Shown: in pieces, positions 20,288 to 29,872 of the stretch | Position numbering within the stretch: the first letter of the stretch is position 1 | Layout: the number at the start of each line of letters is the position of its first letter | Assembly: GCA_003427395.1 (NCBI GenBank) | Contig: BFEA01000076.1 | Span: 2,947,303-2,981,564 of the forward strand | Source of the DNA: Chara braunii | Lineage: Eukaryota > Streptophyta > Charophyceae > Charales > Characeae | Length of the DNA: 34,262 bases | Direction: 5' to 3' | Notes under the pieces: generated by a model | The model's input: the letters and a program-made list of their open reading frames with translations, nothing else | Told to the model about the DNA's origin: nothing | The model's database searches: none | Program-made: the position numbers and the translations under genes

Positions 20288-21241
20288 ATGAAGAAGGAGG
20301 AAGAGGTCCTTCGAGTGATCCGAGAAAGAAGGGCGACGGAGGAACATCGGATACCAGATGCGGTAGCTGACACAATGAAGATAGGGATAGACGGGTTCTT
20401 AACGGAAGAAAAAAACCGCCTAATCAAAAGGACCTGCCAGGAGTTTCACCTGACATTTGCCTTTAGTGATCACCAGAAGGGACGACTGGATGCGAAGCTG
20501 ATCCCTCCGGTCAGAATCCACACGGTAGAACATGAGTGCTGGAATGACAAGGGGTCATCCTATGAATTTAGGATAGCAGGAGAAGTAACAGACCTCCTCC
20601 GAGCAAAGATGGACTCCTTCGTTGCGGAGCCTACGGCGTCGCCATACGAAAACCGGTGGTTCGTCTTTCGGACGCCTAACAAGACACTAAGGTGGATCCA
20701 GGACCTGCAGAAGTTGAATGCGGTAACCATCCGGGGTACTAACTCGCTATCTCAGGCTGACTTATTAGCAGAATCGCACGCCGGTCAGAGCATTTACTCC
20801 CTGATAGATATGTACTTAGGGTACGACCAAGTTCCGTTGGATGTTCGGGACAGGCCATACACCGCTATGCACACCCCCGTAGGCCAGCTACAGATGCAAG
20901 TGACCCCTATGGGATTCACAAACACGGTGGCCGAAGCGCAACGCAGGATGCTCGCCGTGGCCGGGGACATGTTCCCAGAAAAATGTGAGCCTTACATCGA
21001 TGACAATCCGATCAAAGGCGCGCAGGAGAAGGACGAGACGGAAGTCCAGCCAGGGGTCCGACGTTTTGTGTGGGACCACCTGCAGGACATCAAGGACTTA
21101 CTCCGCCGGTTCCTAGTATACAACATTACGGCTAGTGGACCAAAGAGTATCCTAGCAGAACCGGAGGTAACTATACTAGGATTTCGTTGCGGTGCTTACG
21201 GCAGGAAGCCGGATTCGACAAAGACCGACAAGATATCATAG
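20288..21241 (+). pseudogene. pol: Pol: reverse transcriptase domain
   Basis: RNA- and DNA-templated DNA polymerase of a Ty3/gypsy element. The open frame of 317 codons is uninterrupted. Visible motifs: LRWIQDLQKLNAVTI (fingers), IYSLIDMYLGYDQVPLD (first catalytic Asp), TAMHTPVGQLQMQVTPMGFT, the catalytic YIDD at 20993-21004, and a GPKSILAEPEVTILGFRCG thumb-proximal segment. It ends at an in-frame TAG at 21239-21241, beyond which the same frame continues into RNase H, so the stop is a lesion and not a natural terminus. Confidence 0.92.
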
Positions 21242-22417
21242 TGGTCGACACCACTGCGCACGACGACGGAGGTAAGGGCATTCCTAGGCGTAGTCGGCTT
21301 TTGGAGGATCTTCATTAAGAACTTTGCCAAGATTGCTGAGCCTATCCGGGCTATGGTCAGGGAAGAAGGAACCATGGATTGGACGGAGGAGCGAGAAGGA
21401 GCTGTCCAAAGGCTCAAGGACATATTGACATCTGAGACAGTCGCCCTGTCCGAGCCTTGTTTTAATGACGAAGTGGGACGACCCTTCATTCTAGAGACGG
21501 ATGGAGGACCTTTGGCCGTAAGAGGTGTGTTGATTCAAAGGGATGAGGGAGGAAAAGAAAGGCCAATTAGGTTTGAAAGTAGAACCCTGAACTCCGCAGA
21601 GCGGCGATACTCACAGTTCAAGAAGGAGGTCCTAGCCATCTTGCACTGTCTTAACACCTTTCAGGCCAACCTATTTGGGAGGCGGTTCATCCTCAAGATA
21701 GATCCGACGAATGTTGCAGGGGCCTTAAATAATTACAGGCTTATAGATTCGACGGTGGGGAGATGGGTAGGGTTTATCTGGCAGTTCGATTATAAGATCG
21801 AACGGATTGCGGGAATTAGGAACAAGGTTGATGGACTGAGCTGGGTCTGCATCACTCCCGAAGGGGTGGAGGATGCGGAGCCCATAGACGCGTTCCTCGA
21901 ATACGAAGGAGAAACTTTTGCGGTGGATAACGAAAGGATGAGCGAAGGATGCACGTGGGGAGAACTATTGATCCAGACTTTGGAGAAGGGAGCACCCGCC
22001 GTAATAGCAGAACTTAGAGAAGGACCAGTCACCACTCGAGGACGCAGAGAAGAAAATGACTCATGGGGAGCGATAGTAGGACTGAAAGAGGAGCTAATAA
22101 CAATGGCGATCGAGGGGGGCCGGGAAACAGTGATGAGCTTAGTGAAATCTTGGGAAAGGAAAGAGTTGCAATGGGTGGTAAATCAGATGCAGGAAGGAAA
22201 GGATGGGGGCAAGGAAGGAGAGAAGTTTTTCTATGTCCAATCATGCGAAGGGCTTTTTCGAGAGATCGGACTGTTGCTGGTAGGAAACAAACAACCTACG
22301 GAAGTCAGTATTAAAGCAAGAGAAGAAGCCGAAAGATATGTCCTAAGGGGCGGACATTTGTTTCGAAGGGAGGAAGGTGCTATGCCCAGTAGGATTGTGT
22401 GCGGAAGATCCAGGTAA
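21242..22417 (+). pseudogene. pol: Pol: RNase H domain and spacer to integrase
   Basis: Degrades RNA in the RNA:DNA hybrid. After the connection motif TEVRAFLGVVGFWRIFIKNF come LETDGGPLAVRGVLIQRD (first acidic site), SAERRYSQFKKEVLAILHCL (Glu site), IDPTNVAGAL (third site) and KIERIAGIRNKVDGLS. The expected TDHxxL motif is changed to IDPTNV, as in other charophyte-like copies I recall. A long charged spacer (about 21850-22250) leads to the integrase zinc-finger approach (YVLRGGHLFRRE), which runs out of frame at about 22417. Confidence 0.88.
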
Positions 22418-23500
22418 GTAGACGTTATCTAGGCAATGCACCACGGGTTAGCTGGAGGTCATCAGTCGTTCAAAGGAACGCTTGCAAAGATAACGCCACT
22501 CTATTATTGGTCAGGCATGGCAGGCACATATACTGCCAGACTTGCCTTATTTGCCAAGAACGAAGCTCGATGCGGGTCTTCGAGCCGCTTAGACCAACGC
22601 GGGTGCTAGGGCCGGAACATCTGGTCCACCTTGACATTGCGGTCATGCCTGTATCAACGGATGGGTACAGGTATATCCTGGATGCGCGAGACAACTTGAG
22701 TGAGTTCGTAGAGGCGGTCGCCCTCAAGAAAAAGACAGGGAGGAGTGTGGCGGACTGGATAGAAGACTTCTACTTGAGGCATCCTTTCGTGAGGAGGTTT
22801 ATAGCAGACAATGAAACGGAGTTTGTGAACCAAGAAATATTGGGGATGCTTAAGAGACTGCGTACCGATCAAACTCATCGAGTCGTATCACCCTGAGGCC
22901 AATGCACCTGTGGAAAGGGGGCACCGAACCTTGAAGAACACGATTGCGAAGCTCGTAGCGGACCATTTGGGAAACTAGCCTACGTATCTTAAGCAGACTG
23001 TCTTTGCGGAGAATATGACCCCAAAAAGGACAACAAGATGTATCCCGGCGGAACTTTGGTACGGAAGAGAGATCGACTGTCCTGTGGAAGCCTTGATACC
23101 TACCTGGAATAGGTTAGATGATGATCCGCATATGACTATTGAAGAGTTAATCGAGGCAAGATGTCAACAGATCCTTAAGAACGGGGAGGTCATGGAAGAC
23201 ATCGCCAACCGCGTACTAGACAGCAGAATGAGGGACAAAGCAAGGTGGGACCAGGTTAAGAATGTCTGAAAGGAGCCACTTCAAATGGGAGAGATGATAT
23301 TGCTAAGGAACTCGACACTAAAGAGTACTTGGTCGGGACAGTTGGGAAGAAGGTTCAAAGGCCCCTACCGGGTCGCCAAGCGAGTGGGACTGAACACCTT
23401 CGAATTGGAAGATTTGGATGAAACTGGATGGAAAGGACCCTTCCCAGGGCAACGATTGGTCAGGTTTCTAAGTCGGGACCCAATGGAACAATGGCTTTAG
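22418..23500 (+). pseudogene. pol: Pol: integrase, with D,D35E core and C-terminal domain
   Basis: Inserts the cDNA into the genome. The HHCC finger is split by a frameshift: HHGLAGGHQSF in one frame (about 22440-22480) and CQTCLICQ in the next. In the core, Asp in HLDIAVMP is at 22633-22635, Asp in IADNETEF at 22807-22809 and Glu in NAPVERGHRTL at 22913-22915. The Asp-Glu spacing is about 35 residues, as expected, despite a frameshift near 22865. An in-frame TAG is near 22977, followed by AELWYGREIDCPVE, a coil, a TGA at about 23267, and a small C-terminal beta domain with RRFKGPYRV. The final stop is at 23498-23500. Confidence 0.9.
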
Positions 23501-23779
23501 GAGGCCGAAGATAAGGAAACTGAGGGGCCACAAGCTAAAGACTGACCACAACCTTGCCCACACTATGGTTTGTCTCTGACCATGTCCATGAGACTGTCAT
23601 TTGTGGGGGACTTGGGCAATGGCTTGGACCGACTGAGGATGAAAGGCAGCATGACTTGGGGGGTTGCAATATTTGGCTTGTGCGACGACGAGAAGGGATG
23701 TTTGGGGCATTGTACCATAGTTTTTTACGGGAAAAAAATGGGATCTTCACAAACGACGCTTTTTGCATAAGGGAGGGAA
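23501..23779 (+). other. Spacer after integrase
   Basis: Short overlapping frames (23554-23787 and 23570-23770) have no recognisable domain. The stretch leads into a strong TATA box. Confidence 0.35.
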
Positions 23780-23780
23780 A

Positions 23781-23790
23781 TATATAAAAG
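23781..23790 (+). promoter_or_regulatory. TATA box between integrase and accessory ORF
   Basis: TATATAAAAG at 23781-23790 is an excellent plant-type TATA match in otherwise GC-balanced sequence. It is placed 14 bp before one ATG (23795) and about 150 bp before another (23937). A second TATAAAAA lies at 24126-24133. They may drive a subgenomic transcript for the downstream accessory frame. Confidence 0.4.
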
Positions 23791-23936
23791 GGGCATGATG
23801 CGAAGGATACTGGGAGCATTTTTTGGGAAAGGGGAGCTGTCTACCGAACTGGGGGGAATGTCCGTATGCGGGGCATTGCGGGTGTTGTTTTGTTATACAA
23901 GACCTAGGAGAAAAACGAGAAAAGGGCAAAAAAAAA

Positions 23937-24846
23937 TGGAATTCGGCAATGAGAACGACAACGGGGCGATCAACAGGCTTACCGGAGGGGAGGAAGCAGG
24001 ACCAAGCCAAGGGAGGAGGGCAGCGAAGAGAAAGTTGTACATATGACTCATGGGTGGGCCAGTGCTAGGCAGTGGTGAAGGAAATGCTTGTGTAGGAAAC
24101 CCTCACCCCTCCGCGAGGGAGAAGGTATAAAAATCTCGTATGACAATGAAGGAGGGAAGGAAAAGGCAGAAGTGGAAGAAGCAGGCAATGCGGGTATGGG
24201 AGATAAGGTTCAGGTCTCTGACGAGGAAAGAGCTAACTGGGGCAAACGACGTGAGACTTGGCGTGGGGAAAGCGAGGGAGAACAAGACATGCGCGACGAA
24301 CATGAGGAGGGTGAGGAAAGAAGGAAAAGCCCGCTTGAAGGACGAAGCGTCCACGGCAGTTGTGAGGGGTATGGAACGGGGACAAAGATTCCTTTTACCT
24401 ACGATCCGAAGAACCTTGCAGGTGGGTATAGCCCCAGACAGACAGAAGGCGAGGAGGACGAGGAGGAGGATGTACGAGAAGTCATATAAATCAGCAATGG
24501 GGATGAGAGGGATGAGATCTCGAGACCTAGGGAAGAGAGGCGGCCTCCGATGCACCAGTCGGGCGACGGGGCTTTCAGATGGGAGGATGAGTTTGGACCA
24601 ACACCCAGTCATTGGTTTCAGCAGTGGACCAATGTGATCAAGCCCGAATGGAATGTCAAGACTCGGGACCTCGCAAGGGCAGGGGTGGAAGCCACACCAC
24701 TGGATTTTTTTAGGGAGGAAGAATTACGAAAAATTGTAAGGATAAGGAGAGAAATCGAGACCTTCGGCCTGGGGGTTAGACAGCCAGTTGAGGAACAAGG
24801 TGGACCAAGAAACGAGGAAGTTGAGGCACATGACAGCAATAGGCAT
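23937..24846 (+). pseudogene. Accessory ORF downstream of pol, broken
   Basis: Not recognised. It begins MEFGNENDNGAINRLTGGEE, shifts frame near 24046, continues as a very charged E/K/G-rich segment (to 24489, including IPFTYDPKNLAGGYSP), meets a TAA at 24487-24489, and resumes as a more ordered domain. That domain reads FRWEDEFGPTPSHWFQQWTN and DFFREEELRKIVRIRREIETF, ending at 24846. Position after integrase and before the PPT matches where additional 3' ORFs occur in some plant gypsy elements. No membrane segment was seen, so it is not env-like by that test. Confidence 0.45.
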
Positions 24847-25544
24847 TAGATGTTGATTGAGTATTGGACAATAATCCTGGTTTATTTCTCAATTGCAAAA
24901 TATTGGAGTAGAATGTGTATAGTATGAGTAAGCTTGCAAACGATGAGTGATGGAAGGGCCAGCTAAGACTGCGTCGTGATAACATTAGAAGATAGCGTAT
25001 TGAGGCTACTTTTGGATGAGCTACCTTCGAAAGTGGGTACACAAGACAAGGACATGGGGCATGGCATGAGAACAGTTGGGATGGGTGTATAGTGAAATTT
25101 GGATGGAATGAGGATTGTGTTTTTTTAGGAAAGAAATTTTGAGTACGGATTGACGAGGTTAGGGAACCTATGGGTGAAGGGGCGTGAAGAACACTCCTTC
25201 CCTAGGAGCCTAATCCAACTGAGTCATGAATGAGTCTGAGAATAGCCGAAATCTGAGTGATCAGAAAGAGTGAAAATGGAAGGGGCGCCCCTGTCTTTTG
25301 TTATGGATGAACGGTCGGGTGGACTAGTACTGCTTGGGGTCGCGAGTCCCAACTCGCGTACTAGACGCTAAGTCGGATGTATGCATATATAGTACATTAC
25401 TGTATGAAATGGAATGGATAGTGCATTACTAAGAGAAATGGAAAAAAGAGAACAACACACAAAATATGAGATGGCCACCTTCTAACCTCCAATACAGAAA
25501 TGAGATCCGTAACCTCGAGGCCCACCCCATCGGGCACTAACATT
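24847..25544. other. No gene; nested hairpin at 25323-25366
   Basis: No convincing frame. A nested stem is visible: an outer CTAGTA/TACTAG pair encloses CGCGAGT-CCCA-ACTCGCG. The palindrome GGGGCGCCCC lies at about 25283. Confidence 0.5.
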
Positions 25545-25662
25545 GAGAATGGAAAGGAATGGCCCTAACCAGGCTGTTCGACTTGAGAATGGAAAGGACT
25601 TGCCCTAACCAGGCTGTTCGACTTGAGAATGGAAAAGAACGACCCTAACAAGGTTGTTCGGG
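25545..25662 (+). repeat. 40-bp tandem repeat, three units
   Basis: Units start at 25545, 25585 and 25625, each GAGAATGGAAAGGAATGGCC followed by CTAACCAGGCTGTTCGACTT with minor changes; the last is incomplete. Confidence 0.93.
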
Positions 25663-25780
25663 AATGGCCCCTGACAAGGGTCATTCCTTTTGAAATAGGC
25701 ACTGGGGTCCCTTGCATATTGGATTGAGAAAGGTTGATTAAAAAAGGTTAATGAAGAATGTATTGGAATGAGCAATAAGA

Positions 25781-25935
25781 GATGGAAAAGACCGGTGGGT
25801 CGGTCATTGAAATAGCCAATGGATGGATGAAATAGATGGAAAAGACCGGTGGGTCGGTCATTGAAATAGCCAATGGGATGGACGGAAGAGATGGAAAAGG
25901 CCGGTGGGTCCGCCGCTGAAATAGCTTAGGGGGGG
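25781..25935 (+). repeat. 54-55-bp tandem repeat, three units
   Basis: Units start at 25781, 25835 and 25890 and contain ACCGGTGGGTCGGTCATTGA then AATAGCCAATGG. The ACCG/CGGT pair forms a small stem. More degenerate copies of the same motif (gaccNNN..ggtc, then catg/gaaatagc) continue to about 26290. A 14-G run follows at 25929-25942. Confidence 0.9.
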
Positions 25936-25942
25936 GGGGGGG

Positions 25943-27216
25943 AAATGTGAATAAGAAGGACAGGATAAAGAAGGCGGAACTCTAAAGCCAAGAAGGGCAG
26001 GGACCATTGGGACGGTCACAGAGATTGGGTGTTGAGGAATGAGAGAATTGAGGATTGAATGGGCGGAAGGGTCAGTCTTGGGAAATGGCTATTGAAAAAA
26101 TGACCGCCAGACCGGCCATGTGGGTGGCCTTCTTAATGAGAGACTGTCGGACCATCCATGAGAATCAGCCTTGGAAATAGCATGGGGTTGAGTGTTTGAA
26201 GATTGGATATTGCATTGCATAGCCAGGGGACCCTAGGCAACTTGATGTAAGGTCGTCGGGCCGACCATGAAAATAGCAAGAGATTGAGTTTTCTTTTTTT
26301 CCAGTCTCAAGTCTCAACATGAGGGGGATAGCAATGCCTTCATCGCGACCCCAAGACCTCTACCCGTTAAGGGAAAAGTCTTAGCGCGACCTGCTCCTCA
26401 TAAGAAGGAATAAGGGTTGAAGGACCAAAGCACCTCTTTCTTTGATTGATGCTGGTGGTCCGGAACTAACCCTGACAACGAGCTCTCGTCGGGGAGTTCA
26501 AACTGCGCCTCATGTTGAAACCTAAACGTCTAGGGCGTGGTGCCAAACGGGCGAGAGAGCCATTCTTTTTCCTAAGTCTCATTTTTTTCTCCCCAACCAC
26601 ACGCCATGCCGTAGAGGGGCGACACGGCCATTTGGAATGGACCACGATTGCTCGCGTTAAGTTGAGCAGCACTGCCCAGAGGGGGGAATTGGGCGTGGTA
26701 CCGGGTGGAAGCCGCAACCACCACAGGGCGAGTGACACCGCTCTGCTGGATCATTACAACCGTTCCGGGACTTACCGCGAGGTCTTCGTAACTGCACTCG
26801 TAGACTAATAGAGAGTCCCAACTCTCTTGAAAGGAAGAGGCCAGATCCAAGAAAACACCGCTCGGAAGGAACGATTCGCGAGAAGGCACTTACGGCAAGA
26901 TGGGGTCCTGGGAGGCTTGGACTGGACCTACCTTCCAGATGTCGGGTGGTACCTCAGTGATCACGCCCATCTCGTAAGCAGCAAAAGGTCGGATTGGAGT
27001 AGGGGATGAGGTGAGTTATCAGCAGGGGGAGGACTGATCACCCTTCCTTTTTGGGGCTGATGGGCCGGCATCCGTCTACTCAGCTGGTGGGCCAAGGTCT
27101 GCGTACCTCCGAGTGTGAACTAGTCGTGCGATGGGGATATCGCATTTTGAGTGGGGGGAAAGTGTGCCATCTACCGATGAAAAAGCGTGCGAAAGAGAAG
27201 GTTACCATGAGCGTAA
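25943..27216. other. No recognisable gene
   Basis: Degenerate copies of the upstream 55-bp motif occupy 26000-26290. From 26300 to 27216 both strands hold overlapping frames of about 60-105 codons with no identifiable domain. I see nothing else. Confidence 0.4.
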
Positions 27217-27720
27217 GAATGAATGAGTAATTGACTTTGCGCAGGCTTGAGAAAAGGCCTGGCAAGATGTTCAGAAGAAAAAAATGGAGGAGTAATTGAC
27301 TTTGCGCAAGCTTGAGAAAAGGCCTGGGAAGAAAAGAATGGATGAGTAATTGACTTTGCGCAGGCTTGAAGAACGGTCTGGCAAGATGTCCTGAAGAGAA
27401 ACGAATGAGTAATTGACGTTGCATGAGCTTGAGAAAAGGTCTGGCAAGGTGTCCAACTGAGGAAAAGATGTGTGAATGACTTCATATAGGCTTGAGAAGA
27501 GACCTGGCGAGATGTCCAGGAGAGGAATGGATGAGTATTTGACCTAGCATGGACTTGAGAGAAGGCCTGACAAGATGTTCAGAAAAGAAAGATATGTGAA
27601 GTTGGCTTTGCGTAGACCTAAGGAAAAGTCTGGCAAGACGTCCAGAAAAGAGATACAGGTATAATGGACTTTGCATGAGTATGAGAGTGGCTTGGCAAGA
27701 AGCCAGAAGAAAGATGTGAA
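27217..27720 (+). repeat. About 65-bp tandem repeat, eight diverged units
   Basis: The core GAGTAATTGACTTTGCGCAG, then GCTTGAGAAAAGGCCTGGCA and AGATGTNCAGAAGA, recurs every 61-66 bp from about 27220 to 27700, becoming more diverged to the right. The minus-strand frames here (repeating SQACAKSIT-like peptides) are repeat translations. Confidence 0.92.
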
Positions 27721-28200
27721 CAAGAGGGACTGCGTAACGCGCATTTTAAAGCTTGGATACGAGAAAGGACGAATGATGATGACGCACATAAGATGGGCAA
27801 AATGACATGGAAAAAATACATGGGAGCTGGCTAAGCATGAGACTGAGGAAAGAATGATTGGAAAACATGGGCCGAAAAAAAAATTATTTTTTTATGACCC
27901 TTAGAGTAATGAATGAGGCGAAACCGAAATGGTTTCTGCTCGAGAATATTTTCTAAACGAAATGGGAAGATAGATTTGAGATTACGAAGCACTTAAGGGG
28001 AGTTATGCTTAGGCTCGCTGATTCAAAGTCGGTATCACCACAACAAAGGCGGCGGTTGTACTTGACGAACATCTCCCTTCTGGAGCAAATGCCTGACATT
28101 GAGTCGCATCCGAAAACTTGCCTACAATTTGTTATCAACAATGCTAAGGCATAAAATGAGAAGACCAATTGTGTTATGACATCAAATTGTCACCCTGGGA
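27721..28200. other. No recognisable gene
   Basis: AT-richer sequence with an A run (27877-27884). No frame or repeat that I can support. Confidence 0.4.
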
Positions 28201-28380
28201 ATGGCAGTAGTTAAGTGCATGAAGCAAGGCAAGCCTCGTCTGCTTCATGTTGCTGAAGTTGAAAGAATTATGGGCTACCCTGCTGGGTATACAGAGTTGA
28301 CTGAAGAGGAAGTTCGCATCTCGATTGAGGGGAAGATAAAGAGGCAGAGCTATGACGGAAATGAGCAACCTGGTCTAAGC
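28201..28380 (+). pseudogene. Fragment resembling C5-DNA methyltransferase C-terminus
   Basis: The frame reads LLHVAEVERIMGYPAGYTEL followed by TEEEV. It resembles the conserved segment late in DNMT3-type and related C5-cytosine methyltransferases (E-x-E-R-x-x-G-F/Y-P-x-x-Y-T). Only about 35 residues are recognisable. The expected closing GNS/GRSWSVPV-like motif is absent, and a stop (TGA, about 28177) precedes the frame. It is probably a captured exon fragment inside the retroelement interior. Chance resemblance remains possible. Confidence 0.35.
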
Positions 28381-28570
28381 TGTAGAACCTTCCATTCCCC
28401 CATACCCTGCTCCACCCCAAGGGACAGAAGCTAAGGAAAACCTTGAGAAAGGAATGGGAAAAGAACAAAACGGACCCTGACAAACTAACCATCCATAACA
28501 TCTCATCTCCCTCTCTCATCTATCCCTCCAAAACTCACTGACAGGAGATTGGTGCGCGATGAAGACATCG

Positions 28571-28589
28571 AGAAAGAGTGGGGGGAATG
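28571..28589 (+). promoter_or_regulatory. Polypurine tract before the right arm
   Basis: AGAAAGAGTGGGGGGAA (28571-28587) has one pyrimidine and ends two or three bases before the TGTAGGGACTGG tip. This is the classic PPT position, priming plus-strand synthesis just upstream of a 3' LTR. It supports reading the right arm as the 3' LTR of the plus-strand pol element. Confidence 0.65.
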
Positions 28590-29137
28590 TGTAGGGACTG
28601 GTGAGTCCCGAATAACTTCCCATCACTTGAGAGACCGAATATGGACGAACTGTGCACAACAGACAAATCCAGAGTGAGACGAGATAAAGGATTAGGCCAC
28701 AGGAGGGAGTAATGCCCTAGGGCGAGAACCACAGGAAGAAAGAACTGAGCGGCAGCAAGCTAGCGCACGCAAGAACAAGGGCACATAGAACATAGCAGGA
28801 GGCCGGGAGGACCATTGGAATGCAATAAGACTAAGGCCAAAGGGCCCTTTGAACTAGCAATTGCAGCGTGACAGCAATAAGGGAATGAGGAAGTCGAGAG
28901 GTGGGCGGCCAGAAGCCGCGGGAAGCCAGGAAATGAGGGGCCAATGTGGGGGCCACCTACGCGAGCCTCGGAGCGGAGGCCCACGACTAAAGAGATCGAC
29001 ACGTACAAGGCGCGAGGAAAGACTGAGAAGAGGGGTCGCTATGGGGCAACAAAACGCCCAAGGGGCATGGGATACCTTGGGGAAAGGCACCCGGGGCCAC
29101 GTGGGGCTAAGTAAAAATAATGGCATACGGGGCGAAA

Positions 29138-29250
29138 TGTGTCGGGGACCGCCGATGGGACTAAGTGTTGGGGACCGCCGACGGGACTAAGTGTCGGGGA
29201 CCACCGACGAGACTAAGTGTCGGGGACCACCGGCGGGACAAGTGGCGGGG
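29138..29250 (+). repeat. 26-bp minisatellite near the arm tip (right)
   Basis: Four or more units of TGTCGGGGACCNCCGNCGGG ACTAAG. The counterpart is at 17217-17320. Its first bases echo the arm tip. Confidence 0.88.
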
Positions 29251-29839
29251 ACATGTGAAAGTCACAAGAAGAAACGGCGGCACCACATGAGGGAAAAATA
29301 ATAAATGCAAGGAGCACCGTCAAGATCGACATCTTGACGGCCAAGAATATTAGCACCACTAGTGTAAGTACTAGTGGTGACAAACGGGAAGGCCAAAAGG
29401 AAAAGGAAAAGTAAAGAAAACTGAAGTGGGAGGCATGGGAGCAATCCGAAAAATCTCGGATTAGCCTCCCTCAAGAAAACAGAGTCAAATAAGACCCCAT
29501 GTGAAAAATAGTCATCCGGGAGAAAATCGGAGTAGGAGGGACCATTGTGGGAGAAATGTAGGAGTAAAAGGAGGCTCCCATGAGCATGGGAAAACCATTA
29601 TTGCAGTCCGAGAAATAACGGACTGCACATTGGGCATAGGGAGGGCCAAAACTAAGAGGAAGAGGCTAGAAAAGGGCCTTAACAGCCACTTGACACTTGG
29701 CATGTTAGAAAAGAGAAAGAAAATAAAATAAAATGTGGGAGAATAAGACAAAGAGAGTGAGAGGGAGTGAGTGAGTTGGCCGTCAGTAGGGAATGTCATA
29801 GGTAGGGACTGGCAGGTCCCTACTGTCCAAGAATAGAGG

Positions 29840-29872
<33 letters not shown>

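Noticed and set aside
27171-27485. Minus-strand ORF with repeated SQACAKSIT-like segments
   Set aside because: It follows the 65-bp tandem repeat; no domain.
17858-28589. Single autointegration product explaining the inverted layout
   Set aside because: Integration of one cDNA end into its own gag would put the LTR tip next to forward gag, not at the 3' side of reversed gag as seen here.
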